Source: DATHGT01 sp035317605
GTDB taxonomy: Bacteria; Methylomirabilota; Methylomirabilia; Rokubacteriales; CSP1-6
NCBI GenBank assembly: GCA_035317605.1
Contig: DATHGT010000209.1
Coordinates: 1 to 64,000, forward strand
Reading direction: 5' to 3'
DNA length: 64,000 bases
Position 1 is the stretch's first letter. The number at the start of each line of letters is the position of its first letter. The position numbers and the translations under genes were made by a program. A model generated the notes under the pieces. The model was not told where the DNA came from, searched no databases, and worked only from the letters and a program-made list of their open reading frames with translations. This document shows, piece after piece, positions 50,939-59,664 of this stretch.

Positions 50939-51370
50939 ATGCCGACGCCGATGCCGAAGGAGAACGAGATCGAACGCAAGTGGTACGTCGTGGACGCGGA
51001 GGGAAAGGTGCTGGGGCGCCTGGCCACCCGTGTCGCGACGATTCTGAGGGGCAAGCACAAGCCTCTGTTCGCTCCGCACCTCGACGTCGGTGACCACGTG
51101 GTGGTCCTCAATGCCGAGAAGATCCACCTGACCGGGCGCAAGCTCCAGAACAAGCAGTACCGCTGGCACACCGGCTACATCGGCGGGCTCCGCGAGGTGA
51201 GCGCGGAGAAGATGTTGAAGACCCATCCGGAGCGCATGATCGAGTGGGCCGTGCAGGGCATGCTTCCCAAGAACCGACTGGGCCGGGCCATGGCCAAGAA
51301 GCTCAAGGTGTATCGCGGGGCCGCGCATCCGCACCAGGCGCAGCAGCCTCAAGAGTTGGAGATCAAGTGA
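50939..51370 (+). CDS. rplM: 50S ribosomal protein L13
   Basis: This 143-residue protein matches L13: RKWYVVDAEGKVLGRLAT, GDHVVVLNAEKIHLTG and MIEWAVQGMLPKN. It binds 23S rRNA early in large-subunit assembly. ATG 50939 follows GGGGAGAAC. The first nine residues (MPTPMPKEN) extend beyond the usual start. The stop overlaps the rpsI start by one base, the normal rplM-rpsI order. Confidence 0.95.
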   Translation: MPTPMPKENEIERKWYVVDAEGKVLGRLATRVATILRGKHKPLFAPHLDVGDHVVVLNAEKIHLTGRKLQNKQYRWHTGYIGGLREVSAEKMLKTHPERMIEWAVQGMLPKNRLGRAMAKKLKVYRGAAHPHQAQQPQELEIK

Positions 51371-51765
51371 TGGCGGTCATCGATCGTTTCTACGGCACCG
51401 GACGTCGCAAGACCTCGGTGGCGCGCGTCTGGGTGCGCCCCGGGCCGGGCCGCATCGTGGTGAACCGCCGCTCGTTCGAGAACTACTTCCCGCGCGAAAC
51501 CCTGCGCATGATCATCGCGCAGCCGCTGCAGATCACGAACACGCACGGCCAGTTCGACGTCATCGCGACGGTCGAAGGCGGCGGTCCCTCCGGTCAGGCG
51601 GGCGCGGTCCGCCACGGGATCGCCCGCGCGCTCGTGCGCTTCGACGACAAGCTTCGCCCGCCGCTCAAGAAGGCAGGGTTGCTGACGCGCGATCCCCGGA
51701 TGCGCGAGCGCAAGAAGTACGGCCAGCCCGGCGCCCGCCAGAAGTTCCAGTACTCGAAGCGGTAG
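51370..51765 (+). CDS. rpsI: 30S ribosomal protein S9
   Basis: This 131-residue protein matches S9: YGTGRRKTSVARV, GGGPSGQAGAVRHGIARAL and the basic C-terminal tail ending QFSKR-like FQYSKR, which reaches the ribosomal P site. ATG 51370 overlaps the rplM stop (TGATG). argC begins three bases after its stop. Confidence 0.95.
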   Translation: MAVIDRFYGTGRRKTSVARVWVRPGPGRIVVNRRSFENYFPRETLRMIIAQPLQITNTHGQFDVIATVEGGGPSGQAGAVRHGIARALVRFDDKLRPPLKKAGLLTRDPRMRERKKYGQPGARQKFQYSKR

Positions 51766-51768
51766 CGC

Positions 51769-52824
51769 ATGGCCAGGCTACGCGTCGCGGTTGCCGGGGG
51801 CAGCGGCTACATGGGGGCGGAGCTGCTGCGCGTCCTCCTCCAGCACCCCGAGGTGACACTGTCGGCGGTCACGTCCGAGCGGCAGACCGGCGAGCCGCTG
51901 GCCCGCGTCTATCCACACCTGCGCGGTCTCACGGACCTCGCCTTCAGCGATCTCGACGCCGAGCGCCTGGCCGCGTCGGCCGACGCCGTGTTCCTGGCCC
52001 TGCCCCACATGGAGTCGCAGAAGGCGGTGCCCGTCCTGCGTCGCCGCGGCGTGCGCGTGATCGACCTGTCCGCGGACTATCGGCTGCGGGACCCCGAGGA
52101 CTACACGGTCTGGTACAAGGCGCCGCACATCGATCCCGAGGGGCTGGCCGAAGCGGTGTACGGGCTGCCCGAGCTATACCGAAAGGTCATTGCGGGGGCC
52201 GGGTTGGTGGCCGCGCCAGGCTGCTATCCCACGGGGGCGGTGCTGGCCATCGCGCCGCTCCTCAAGGGCGGGCTCGCGCGCACCGACGGCATCGTCATCG
52301 ACGGCAAGTCGGGGGTGACCGGGGCCGGCGCCCAGGGGCGCACGATCGATCCGATGTACCTCTTCACCGAGGCCAACGAGAACGTGCAGGCCTACGGCAT
52401 CGCCACGCACCGCCACACGCCGGAGATCGAGCAGGAGCTGAGCGCGCTGGCCGGCCGGCCCGTGCGCGTGTCGTTCACGCCGCATCTGGTCCCGCTCAAT
52501 CGCGGGCTCTTCACGACCGCCTCGGTGCCGCTCGCCGTCGACGCCTCCACTCCGGATCTGCTGGCCGCCTATCGTGATTTCTACGCCGACGAGCCGTTCG
52601 TCCGCGTGCACCCCGAGGGAGAACGGCCGACGACGCGCGGCGTGGTCGGCTCGAACTACTGCGACCTGACCGTCGTCGCCGACCGCCGGACCGGCCGCGC
52701 GGTGTGCGTGTCGGCCATCGACAACCTCGGCAAGGGGGGCTCGGCCAACGGCGTCCAGAACCTCAACGTGATGTTCGGTTGGAACGAGCGGACCGGACTG
52801 TCCGCCCCACCCGTGTACCCATGA
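51769..52824 (+). CDS. argC: N-acetyl-gamma-glutamyl-phosphate reductase
   Basis: This 351-residue NADPH enzyme makes N-acetylglutamate semialdehyde in arginine synthesis. It has the nucleotide-binding VAGGSGYMGAELLR, the catalytic cysteine in APGCYPTGAVLA, and GKSGVTGAGA. A conserved histidine is in YGIATHRHTPEIEQEL. It starts three bases after rpsI and overlaps argJ, so arginine genes are embedded in the ribosomal-protein operon. Confidence 0.94.
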   Translation: MARLRVAVAGGSGYMGAELLRVLLQHPEVTLSAVTSERQTGEPLARVYPHLRGLTDLAFSDLDAERLAASADAVFLALPHMESQKAVPVLRRRGVRVIDLSADYRLRDPEDYTVWYKAPHIDPEGLAEAVYGLPELYRKVIAGAGLVAAPGCYPTGAVLAIAPLLKGGLARTDGIVIDGKSGVTGAGAQGRTIDPMYLFTEANENVQAYGIATHRHTPEIEQELSALAGRPVRVSFTPHLVPLNRGLFTTASVPLAVDASTPDLLAAYRDFYADEPFVRVHPEGERPTTRGVVGSNYCDLTVVADRRTGRAVCVSAIDNLGKGGSANGVQNLNVMFGWNERTGLSAPPVYP

Positions 52825-54035
52825 CCGAGCTCGAATGGCTCGAGGGTGGGGTGACCGCGGTCCCCGGTATTCTGGCGGGGGGCCTGGCCGCCGGCATCAA
52901 GCCCAGCGGAAAGAAGGACCTCGCGCTCGTCTATTCGCCCACGCCGGCGCGGGCGGCCGCCGTCTTCACCTCGAACCAGGTCAAGGGCGCGCCCGTCCTG
53001 GTCTCGATGGAGCACGTCCGCAGCGGGGTGGCCCAGGCCATCGTCGCCTCCAGCGGGTGCGCGAACGTGTGCACGGGCGAGCAGGGCGTGCGCGACGCCC
53101 GCGAGATGACCAAGCTCGTCGGCGAGCTCCTGCGCATTCCCGCCAAGCACGTCTTGATCGCGGCGACCGGGGTCATCGGCGTCCCCATGCCGATGGACCG
53201 CGTCCGCACCGCGTTGCCCAAGCTCGTCAAGGCGCTCTCACCTCAGGGTGGGCGAGCCGCGGCCGAGGCGATCATGACCACGGACACGCGGCCGAAGGAA
53301 GCGGCCCTGCGTGTCGAGGTGGGGGGACGTCCGGTCACCATCGGCGGGATCGCCAAGGGCGTGGCCATGCTCGAGCCGCACCTGGCCACCATGTTCTGCT
53401 TCGTGGCCACCGACGTGGTGATCGCCCCGGACGCGCTGCGCACGGTGGTCCGCCGCGCGGTCGAGGGCACGTTCAACCGGGTCACCGTCGACGGCGATCA
53501 GTCCACCAGCGACACCGTCGCCGTGCTCGCCAACGGGATCGCCGAGAACGCGCCGCTGGAGCCGGGGGCCCGCGGGTTCAGCGCGTTCGCGCGCGCCCTC
53601 GAGGCGCTCATGCAACGGCTCGCCCGCATGCTGGTGGCCGACGGCGAGGGCGCGACCCGACTCGTGACCGTCGCCGTGCGCGGGGCCGCCACGCGCCGGG
53701 ACGCCTTGATCGCGGCGCGGACCGTGGCGAACTCACCGCTGGTCAAGACCGCGATCTCGGGCATGGATCCGAACTGGGGCCGGATCATGATGGCCCTCGG
53801 CCGATCGGCCGCGCGGGTCGACCAGCAGCGGGTCACCATCGCCTTCGACGACGAGCCCCTGGTCGAGCAGGGCATGCTCAGGGAAGGCGCGCGCATCGGC
53901 CGGATCCGCGAGATCATGGGAAGACCGGAATACGCGATCACCATCGACCTCGGCCTGGGCCGGGGCGAGGACCGCGTCTGGACGTGCGACCTCTCGGAGG
54001 AGTACGTCCGACTCAACGCCAAGTACACGACGTAA
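52821..54035 (+). CDS. argJ: Bifunctional ornithine acetyltransferase/N-acetylglutamate synthase
   Basis: This 404-residue enzyme recycles the acetyl group from acetylornithine to glutamate. It is made as a precursor that cleaves itself before the catalytic threonine, here in EPHLA|TMFCFVATDV (family AT-M-L-x-F). Other motifs are SSGCANVCTGEQG and AISGMDPNWGRIMMALGR. ATG 52821 overlaps argC (ATGA). Whether it also makes N-acetylglutamate from acetyl-CoA cannot be judged from sequence. Confidence 0.93.
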   Translation: MTELEWLEGGVTAVPGILAGGLAAGIKPSGKKDLALVYSPTPARAAAVFTSNQVKGAPVLVSMEHVRSGVAQAIVASSGCANVCTGEQGVRDAREMTKLVGELLRIPAKHVLIAATGVIGVPMPMDRVRTALPKLVKALSPQGGRAAAEAIMTTDTRPKEAALRVEVGGRPVTIGGIAKGVAMLEPHLATMFCFVATDVVIAPDALRTVVRRAVEGTFNRVTVDGDQSTSDTVAVLANGIAENAPLEPGARGFSAFARALEALMQRLARMLVADGEGATRLVTVAVRGAATRRDALIAARTVANSPLVKTAISGMDPNWGRIMMALGRSAARVDQQRVTIAFDDEPLVEQGMLREGARIGRIREIMGRPEYAITIDLGLGRGEDRVWTCDLSEEYVRLNAKYTT

Positions 54036-54117
54036 TTCATCCAACCCGCACGCCGCGCACGTCGGTGCCGGGGGACGACCCCGGACGCGCGGCGGAGGCG
54101 AACCGACAGGAGGAACG

Positions 54118-54873
54118 ATGGCCGCACTGACGATGAAGGAGCTGCTCGAAGCCGGCGTCCACTTCGGACACCAGACCAAGCGCTGGAACCCCAAGATGCA
54201 GAAGTACATCTTCGGGGAGCGCAACGGCATCTACATCATCGACCTGCAGAAGACGCTCAAGAAGTTCCGCGAAGCCTACGCCGCCGTCCGCGAGCTCGCC
54301 GCCGGTGGTGGGACCGTCCTGTTCATCGGCACCAAGAAGCAGGCCCAGGACACCGTGTTCGACGAGGCCAACCGCTGCGCGATGTTCTACGTCAACCAGC
54401 GCTGGCTGGGCGGCACCCTCACGAACTTCGAGACCATCCGCAAGTCGATCGCGCGCCTCAAGAAGATCGAGGAGATGAAGGAAGCGGGCGAGTACGAGCG
54501 CCTGCCCAAGAAGGAAGCGCTCGAGCTCGACCGCGAGCGGCTGAAGCTCGAGAAGGCCCTGATCGGCATCAAGTCCATGGAGACGCTGCCCTCGGCCGTG
54601 TTCATCATCGATCCGCGCAAGGAGAAGATCGCGGTGGCCGAGGCCCAGCGGCTGGGCATCCCCATCGTCGCGATCGTCGACACCAACTGCGATCCCACGG
54701 GCATCGACTATCCCGTGCCCGGCAACGACGACGCGATCCGCGCGGTGCGGCTCATCACCTCGCGCATCGCCGACGCGATCCTCGAGGGCCGCGGCACCCT
54801 GAACAAGGACGAGACCGACGAGGGGGCCGAGCCGGAGCCGGCGGTCGAGGTCGAGGCCGAGGTGGAGGCCTAG
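54118..54873 (+). CDS. rpsB: 30S ribosomal protein S2
   Basis: This 251-residue protein matches S2: KELLEAGVHFGHQTKRWNPKM, RWLGGTLTNFETI and VDTNCDPTGIDYPVPGNDDA. It ends in a Glu-rich tail (EPAVEVEAEVEA). An AGGAGG site lies just upstream. The 82-base gap after argJ shows no clear promoter, so it may be read with the arg genes. rpsB and tsf are adjacent as in most bacteria. Confidence 0.95.
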   Translation: MAALTMKELLEAGVHFGHQTKRWNPKMQKYIFGERNGIYIIDLQKTLKKFREAYAAVRELAAGGGTVLFIGTKKQAQDTVFDEANRCAMFYVNQRWLGGTLTNFETIRKSIARLKKIEEMKEAGEYERLPKKEALELDRERLKLEKALIGIKSMETLPSAVFIIDPRKEKIAVAEAQRLGIPIVAIVDTNCDPTGIDYPVPGNDDAIRAVRLITSRIADAILEGRGTLNKDETDEGAEPEPAVEVEAEVEA

Positions 54874-54876
54874 CGC

Positions 54877-55482
54877 ATGGCGTCGAGCGCCCAGCACGTC
54901 AAGGAGTTGCGCGATCGGACCGGCGCCGGCGTCATGGACTGCAAGGAAGCGCTGCAGGCCAGCCAGGGCGACCTCGAGACGGCGGTGGAGTACCTGCGCA
55001 AGAAGGGCGTCGCGGGGGCGGCCAAGCGCGCCCAGCGCGAGGTGAAGGAAGGCGTGATCGGGTCGTACATCCACGCCGGGTCGAAGCTCGGCGTACTCGT
55101 GGAAGTCGACTGCGAGACCGACTTCGTCGCCCGCACCGATGACTTCCAGACCCTGGTCAAGGATCTCGCCATGCAGGTGGCGGCCGCGAACCCGTCCTAC
55201 GTGAGTCGCGAGGACGTGCCCGCCACCGTGCTCGAGAAGGAGCGGGAGATCTACCGCGAGCAGATGGTCGACCAGAAGAAGCCGCCCCAGATCGTGGACA
55301 AGATCATCGAGGGCAAGCTCGAGAAGTTCTTCACCGAGCAGTGCCTGATGGAACAGGCGTTCATCAAGGACGCCAGCGGCACCATGAAGGTGAAGGACCT
55401 GGTGGACGCGGTCAACGCGAAGACCCGCGAGCGCGTGGTCATCAAGCGGTTCGCGCGGTTCCAGGTCGGCGAGGGCGGTTAG
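54877..55482 (+). CDS. tsf: Elongation factor Ts
   Basis: This 201-residue nucleotide-exchange factor for EF-Tu has the UBA-like N-terminus (VKELRDRTGAGVMDCKEALQAS) and the core motif DCETDFVARTDDF. It is shorter than E. coli Ts (283) because it has one core domain, as in many phyla. It lies three bases after rpsB and is followed at once by pyrH. Confidence 0.95.
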   Translation: MASSAQHVKELRDRTGAGVMDCKEALQASQGDLETAVEYLRKKGVAGAAKRAQREVKEGVIGSYIHAGSKLGVLVEVDCETDFVARTDDFQTLVKDLAMQVAAANPSYVSREDVPATVLEKEREIYREQMVDQKKPPQIVDKIIEGKLEKFFTEQCLMEQAFIKDASGTMKVKDLVDAVNAKTRERVVIKRFARFQVGEGG

Positions 55483-55484
55483 CG

Positions 55485-56219
55485 TTGGGGGCGGAAGCGG
55501 AACCGCCCCGCCCGGTGTACCGCCGCGTCGTGTTGAAGCTCTCCGGTGAAGCGCTGGCCGGGAGCGTCGGGTACGGCATCGATCCGCCGGTGCTCGAGCG
55601 CATCGCCGCCGAGATCCGCGACGTGATCGATCTCCGGGTCGAGCTGGCCATCGTCATCGGCGGGGGCAATATCTTTCGCGGCATCGCCGCCAGTGCCGGC
55701 GGCATGGACCGCGCCACCGCGGACTACATGGGCATGCTGGCGACGATCATCAACGCGCTGGCCCTCCAGGACGCGCTCGAGAAAGCCGGGCTGCAGACGC
55801 GGGTACTCTCGGCCATCGAGATGCGGGCGGTGGCCGAGCCCTACATCCGCCGGCGCGCCATCCGGCATCTCGAGAAGGGACGGGTGGTGATCTTCGCCGC
55901 CGGCACCGGCAACCCGTTCTTCACCACCGACACCGCCGGCGCGCTCCGGGCCATCGAGATCGGCGCGGACGCGATCATCAAGGCGACCAAGGTCGACGGT
56001 ATCTATTCGTCGGATCCCAAGTTCGACGCCGGCGCCGAGCGCCTGGCCCGCACGACCTACATCGAGGTGCTGAGCCGCCGGTTGCAGGTGATGGACACCA
56101 CCGCGATCTCCCTGTGCATGGAGAACGGGCTGCCGATCATCGTGTTCGACCTGACGCTGCCCGGGAACATCAAGCGGATCGTGCTCGGCGAGCCGGTCGG
56201 CTCGATCGTCTCGGCGTGA
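55485..56219 (+). CDS. pyrH: UMP kinase
   Basis: This 244-residue hexameric kinase makes UDP. It has VVLKLSGEALAG, IVIGGGNIFRG, the UMP loop MDRATADYMGMLATIINA and KVDGIYSSDP. TTG 55485 (two bases after tsf) is preferred because it gives MGAEAEPPRPVYRRVV, the family N-terminus. GTG 55515 is also possible. The order tsf-pyrH-frr is widely conserved. Confidence 0.94.
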   Translation: MGAEAEPPRPVYRRVVLKLSGEALAGSVGYGIDPPVLERIAAEIRDVIDLRVELAIVIGGGNIFRGIAASAGGMDRATADYMGMLATIINALALQDALEKAGLQTRVLSAIEMRAVAEPYIRRRAIRHLEKGRVVIFAAGTGNPFFTTDTAGALRAIEIGADAIIKATKVDGIYSSDPKFDAGAERLARTTYIEVLSRRLQVMDTTAISLCMENGLPIIVFDLTLPGNIKRIVLGEPVGSIVSA

Positions 56220-56233
56220 GCGGAGAAACGACC

Positions 56234-56788
56234 ATGCAGGATCTTCTGAAAGATCTCGAGGGCAGGATGACCACCGCCATCGACTCGCTGACCCGGGAGC
56301 TGGTCTCGGTGCGGACCGGCCGGGCGTCGGCCGCGCTCCTCGACACGATCCGCGTGGACTATTACGGCACGCCGACCCCGGTCAACCAGATGGCCTCGGT
56401 CTCGGTGCCCGACGCCCGCACGCTGCTGATCCAGCCGTGGGAAGCCACCCAGCTCCAGGCCATCGAGAAGGCGATCAACAAATCGGACCTCGGACTCAAT
56501 CCCGCCAACGACGGCAAGCTCATCCGCCTCACGATGCCGACCTTGACCGAAGAGCGGCGCAAGCAGCTCGCCAAGACCGTCCACAAGATCGCGGAGGAGG
56601 GGCGCGTCGCGATCCGGAACGTCCGGCGCGAGGCGAACGACAAGCTGAAGGCGATGTCCAAGGACAAGAAGGTGTCCGAGGACGAGGAGCGCCGCGGTCA
56701 CGATCAGATCCAGAAGACGACCGACCGTTTCGTGGCGAAGGTCGACGAGCTGCTCAAGAAGAAGGAGCAGGAGATCCTCTCGTTTTAG
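56234..56788 (+). CDS. frr: Ribosome recycling factor
   Basis: This 184-residue factor splits post-termination ribosomes with EF-G. It has SVRTGRASAALLDTIRVDYYGTPTP, LLIQPWEA, GLNPANDGKLIRL and the long C-terminal helix pair. It lies 14 bases after pyrH. The normal length and motifs make the assignment secure. uppS follows after 14 bases. Confidence 0.95.
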   Translation: MQDLLKDLEGRMTTAIDSLTRELVSVRTGRASAALLDTIRVDYYGTPTPVNQMASVSVPDARTLLIQPWEATQLQAIEKAINKSDLGLNPANDGKLIRLTMPTLTEERRKQLAKTVHKIAEEGRVAIRNVRREANDKLKAMSKDKKVSEDEERRGHDQIQKTTDRFVAKVDELLKKKEQEILSF

Positions 56789-56802
56789 TAAGATGAGCGC
56801 GC

Positions 56803-57639
56803 ATGGCCCTCAATCCGATTGACGAGTTGGGGGGCCCCGACATGGCCCCCCAACCCCCCCAACGCTCGTTGCGCCCCGGCAAAGCCGGGGCGCTCCTCGA
56901 ATCTCTCGGCGAGCGGGAGCTGCTGGAGATCGTCCGGTCCCAACCGCTCCCGACGCACGTGGCCATCATCATGGACGGCAACGGGCGCTGGGCCACGCGT
57001 CGGGGATTCCCTCGCGTGGCCGGCCACCGCGAAGGCGTCAAGACCGCCCGCGCCGTGTTCCGCGCCGCCGAAGAGCTGGGGCTGCGCTACCTGACCCTCT
57101 ACGCCTTCTCCACCGAGAACTGGACGCGGCCGGAGGACGAGGTCTCAACCCTCATGCGGCTGCTCGAGGAGGCCATCGTCCGCGAGCTGCCCGAGCTGAT
57201 GTCGCGCAACGTCCGGCTGCGCGTGCTCGGCCGCTCCCACGGCGTGCCGCTGGCCGTCCGGCGCGGCATCGACCGGGTGGTCGCCGCGACCGAGCACAAT
57301 AGTGGGCTGAACCTCATGATGGCGTTCAACTACGGGGGACGCGAGGAGCTGCTCGACGCCTTTCGCGCGCTCGCCGAGAAGGTGCGGGCGGGCGAGCTGA
57401 GCCCCGCGGACATTTCCGAGGAGCACATCACTCGCGCGCTGTACACGGACGGCATTCCCGACCCCGACCTCCTCATCCGTACCAGCGGCGAGATGCGGGT
57501 GTCGAATTTCCTCCTGTGGCAGATCGCCTACACCGAGCTGTGGGTCACCCCCACGATGTGGCCGGACTTCGGCCCCCTCGAGCTCTATCGCGCGCTCGCC
57601 GATTTCCAGCACCGGACGCGCCGCTTCGGTGGGGTGTGA
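56803..57639 (+). CDS. uppS: Undecaprenyl diphosphate synthase with repeat-encoded N-terminal extension
   Basis: This cis-prenyltransferase makes the C55 carrier for cell-wall sugars. Core motifs are HVAIIMDGNGRWATRRG, YAFSTENWTRP, FNYGGREEL and DPDLLIRTSGEMRVSNFLLWQ. The ATG at 56803 gives 278 residues, more than the usual 240-250. Residues 9-33 are encoded by repeat copy D read in frame. Other starts before the core are TTG 56827, ATG 56842 and TTG 56869, all within the repeat or at its edge. The true N-terminus is uncertain. The core begins near residue 50. Confidence 0.92.
   Translation: MALNPIDELGGPDMAPQPPQRSLRPGKAGALLESLGERELLEIVRSQPLPTHVAIIMDGNGRWATRRGFPRVAGHREGVKTARAVFRAAEELGLRYLTLYAFSTENWTRPEDEVSTLMRLLEEAIVRELPELMSRNVRLRVLGRSHGVPLAVRRGIDRVVAATEHNSGLNLMMAFNYGGREELLDAFRALAEKVRAGELSPADISEEHITRALYTDGIPDPDLLIRTSGEMRVSNFLLWQIAYTELWVTPTMWPDFGPLELYRALADFQHRTRRFGGV
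56828..56900 (-). repeat. Two-hairpin repeat, copy D (reverse, inside uppS)
   Basis: On the minus strand this reads TCGAGGAGCGCCCCGGC and continues through AACGAGCG and G-tracts to GGGCCCCCCA. The first hairpin is perfect: GCGCCCCGGC-AAA-GCCGGGGCGC at 56871-56893. It lies inside the uppS reading frame without breaking it, and contains only sense codons in that frame. Confidence 0.8.
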
Positions 57640-57640
57640 C

Positions 57641-58495
57641 GTGGCCGCGGTGGTGGCCGTGCCGACGCCACCGTCCGCGGGGCTGCCGGTGACGCTGCTC
57701 AAGCGCGCGGCGACGGCCGCGGTGGGCATCCCCCTCTTCGTCTGGATCGTGATGGGGGCGCCCCGCGCGCTCTTCGTGCTCCTCGTGGTCGCGCTCAGCG
57801 GCATCGCCGCCTGGGAGCTGCTGCGCATGGTCGAGCGCGCCGGACGCCGCGGCTACTCGCGGGTCGGCGTGGTGGGCGCGGTGGCGGTGACCGCGAGCTT
57901 CGCGATGCCGGGCCTGCCGGGGGTCACCGCTTTCGTGCTCGCGCTCGCCGTCGCCACCGTCCTCAGCGTGCCCGTGTGGACCGGCGACGCCGCCGCCCTC
58001 GAGCCCGTGTCGACCACGATGCTCGCCATCGTCTACGTCGGCTGGCTGCTCGGTCACGGGGTCGCCTTCGAGACGCGCTCGGACGGCGCGGCCCTGGTGC
58101 TGTTCCTCGTCGGCACCACGTGGGCCGGCGAGTCGGCGGCCTACGCCGTCGGTTCGCTCGTCGGTCGTCACCAGCTCGCCCCGGCGGTCAGCCCGCACAA
58201 GACCGTGGAAGGTGCCGTGGGTCAGCTCGCGGTCTCGACCATCGTCGCCGCCGCGCTCGGGGCATGGCTCTTGCCCCACTGGTCGATGTCGACAGCGATC
58301 GTCGCCGGGGTCATGCTGGGAATCGTGGGACAGATTGGTGATCTCGTGGAGTCGGTGATCAAGCGAAGCCTGGGAGCCAAGGACACCGGAGGTCTCATCC
58401 CGGGGCACGGGGGCGTCCTCGACCGTCTCGACGGGCTCATGTTCAACGCCCCGGCGTTGTTCTACTACGCGAGTTGGGTCGGAGGACGCGGATGA
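57641..58495 (+). CDS. cdsA: Phosphatidate cytidylyltransferase
   Basis: This 284-residue membrane enzyme makes CDP-diacylglycerol. It has about eight helices and the C-terminal signature SVIKRSLGAKDTGGLIPGHGG followed by LDRLDG. GTG 57641 is chosen, two bases after uppS; a GTG at 57629 overlapping uppS is an alternative. It sits between uppS and dxr, the usual order. Confidence 0.92.
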   Translation: MAAVVAVPTPPSAGLPVTLLKRAATAAVGIPLFVWIVMGAPRALFVLLVVALSGIAAWELLRMVERAGRRGYSRVGVVGAVAVTASFAMPGLPGVTAFVLALAVATVLSVPVWTGDAAALEPVSTTMLAIVYVGWLLGHGVAFETRSDGAALVLFLVGTTWAGESAAYAVGSLVGRHQLAPAVSPHKTVEGAVGQLAVSTIVAAALGAWLLPHWSMSTAIVAGVMLGIVGQIGDLVESVIKRSLGAKDTGGLIPGHGGVLDRLDGLMFNAPALFYYASWVGGRG

Positions 58496-59664
58496 AGCGG
58501 GTGACGTTGCTGGGCGGCACCGGCTCGATCGGGCTTCGCGCGCTCGAGCTGGTCTCGAGCTTCCCGGAGGAATTCGCGATCGCCGGCTTCGCGGCGCGGG
58601 GATCGAACGTCGAGTTGATCGCGGACCTGTGCCGGAAGTATTCACCCCAGGCCGTGGCGTTGCTGGATCCGGCCGCCGTGGATCGGCTGGCCGCGTTGCT
58701 GCCGCGGCCGCGACCGGATCTGCTGGCCGGAGCCGACGGTCTGGTGAGTCTCACGCGCGACGTCGACGCCGACATCGTGCTGTCCGCGCTCGTCGGTGGG
58801 GCCGGACTGCTGCCGACGATGGCGGCCATCGAGGCCGGCCGTCCCGTGGCCCTCGCCAACAAAGAGACGCTCGTGATGGCCGGGAGCTTGATGACGGCCG
58901 CGGCCCGGCGCCGGGGCGTCGCGCTCCTTCCCGTCGACTCGGAGCACAGCGCGATCTTCCAGTGTCTCTGCGGCCACAATCGCGCCGACGTGCACCGCAT
59001 CCTGCTGACGAGCTCGGGCGGTCCCTTCCGCGAGCTGCCGCGCGCGGCCTTCGCGTCCGTGACCGTCGAGGACGCGCTTCGCCATCCGACGTGGAAGATG
59101 GGTCCGAAGATCACCATCGACTCGGCCACGCTGATGAACAAGGGGCTCGAGATCATCGAAGCGCGCTGGCTGTTCGACGTCGCGCCGGACCAGGTCCAGG
59201 TGGTCGTCCACCCGCAGTCGATCGTTCACTCCATGGTCGAGTACATCGACGGGGTCGTCATGGCCCAGCTCGGCGTCGCCGACATGGGCGTACCGATCCT
59301 CTACGCGCTCACCTATCCGGAGCGCCGCCCGACGCCGGGGGCGCGACTCGATCTGCCGCGGGTGGGCCAGCTCACCTTCTTCGAGCCGGACGCCGAGAAG
59401 TTCCCGTGCCTGCGCCTGGCGCGGGAGGCGCTGGAGCAGGGGGGCTCGGCCCCGGTCGTGCTCAACGCCGCCAACGAGGTCGCGGTCGCGGCCTTCCTCG
59501 ACCGCCGCATCGCCTTCACCCGGATCGCCGAGTTGATCGAGCGCGCGCTCGACACCATGCCCCCCAGCGAGCCGAAGGCGGTCGACGACTGCGTGGCCAT
59601 CGACGCCGACGCGCGGCGCCTCGTGAACGCGCTGATCGACCAACCGATGGCGGTGGCTCGATGA
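58492..59664 (+). CDS. dxr: 1-deoxy-D-xylulose-5-phosphate reductoisomerase
   Basis: This 390-residue NADPH enzyme makes MEP in isoprenoid synthesis. It has LLGGTGSIGLRALEL, NKETLVMAG, VDSEHSAIFQCL and TWKMGPKITIDSATLMNKGLEIIEA with the metal and substrate residues. ATG 58492 overlaps cdsA (ATGA). With ispG downstream, this shows the MEP pathway is used; its products feed uppS. Confidence 0.95.
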   Translation: MKRVTLLGGTGSIGLRALELVSSFPEEFAIAGFAARGSNVELIADLCRKYSPQAVALLDPAAVDRLAALLPRPRPDLLAGADGLVSLTRDVDADIVLSALVGGAGLLPTMAAIEAGRPVALANKETLVMAGSLMTAAARRRGVALLPVDSEHSAIFQCLCGHNRADVHRILLTSSGGPFRELPRAAFASVTVEDALRHPTWKMGPKITIDSATLMNKGLEIIEARWLFDVAPDQVQVVVHPQSIVHSMVEYIDGVVMAQLGVADMGVPILYALTYPERRPTPGARLDLPRVGQLTFFEPDAEKFPCLRLAREALEQGGSAPVVLNAANEVAVAAFLDRRIAFTRIAELIERALDTMPPSEPKAVDDCVAIDADARRLVNALIDQPMAVAR

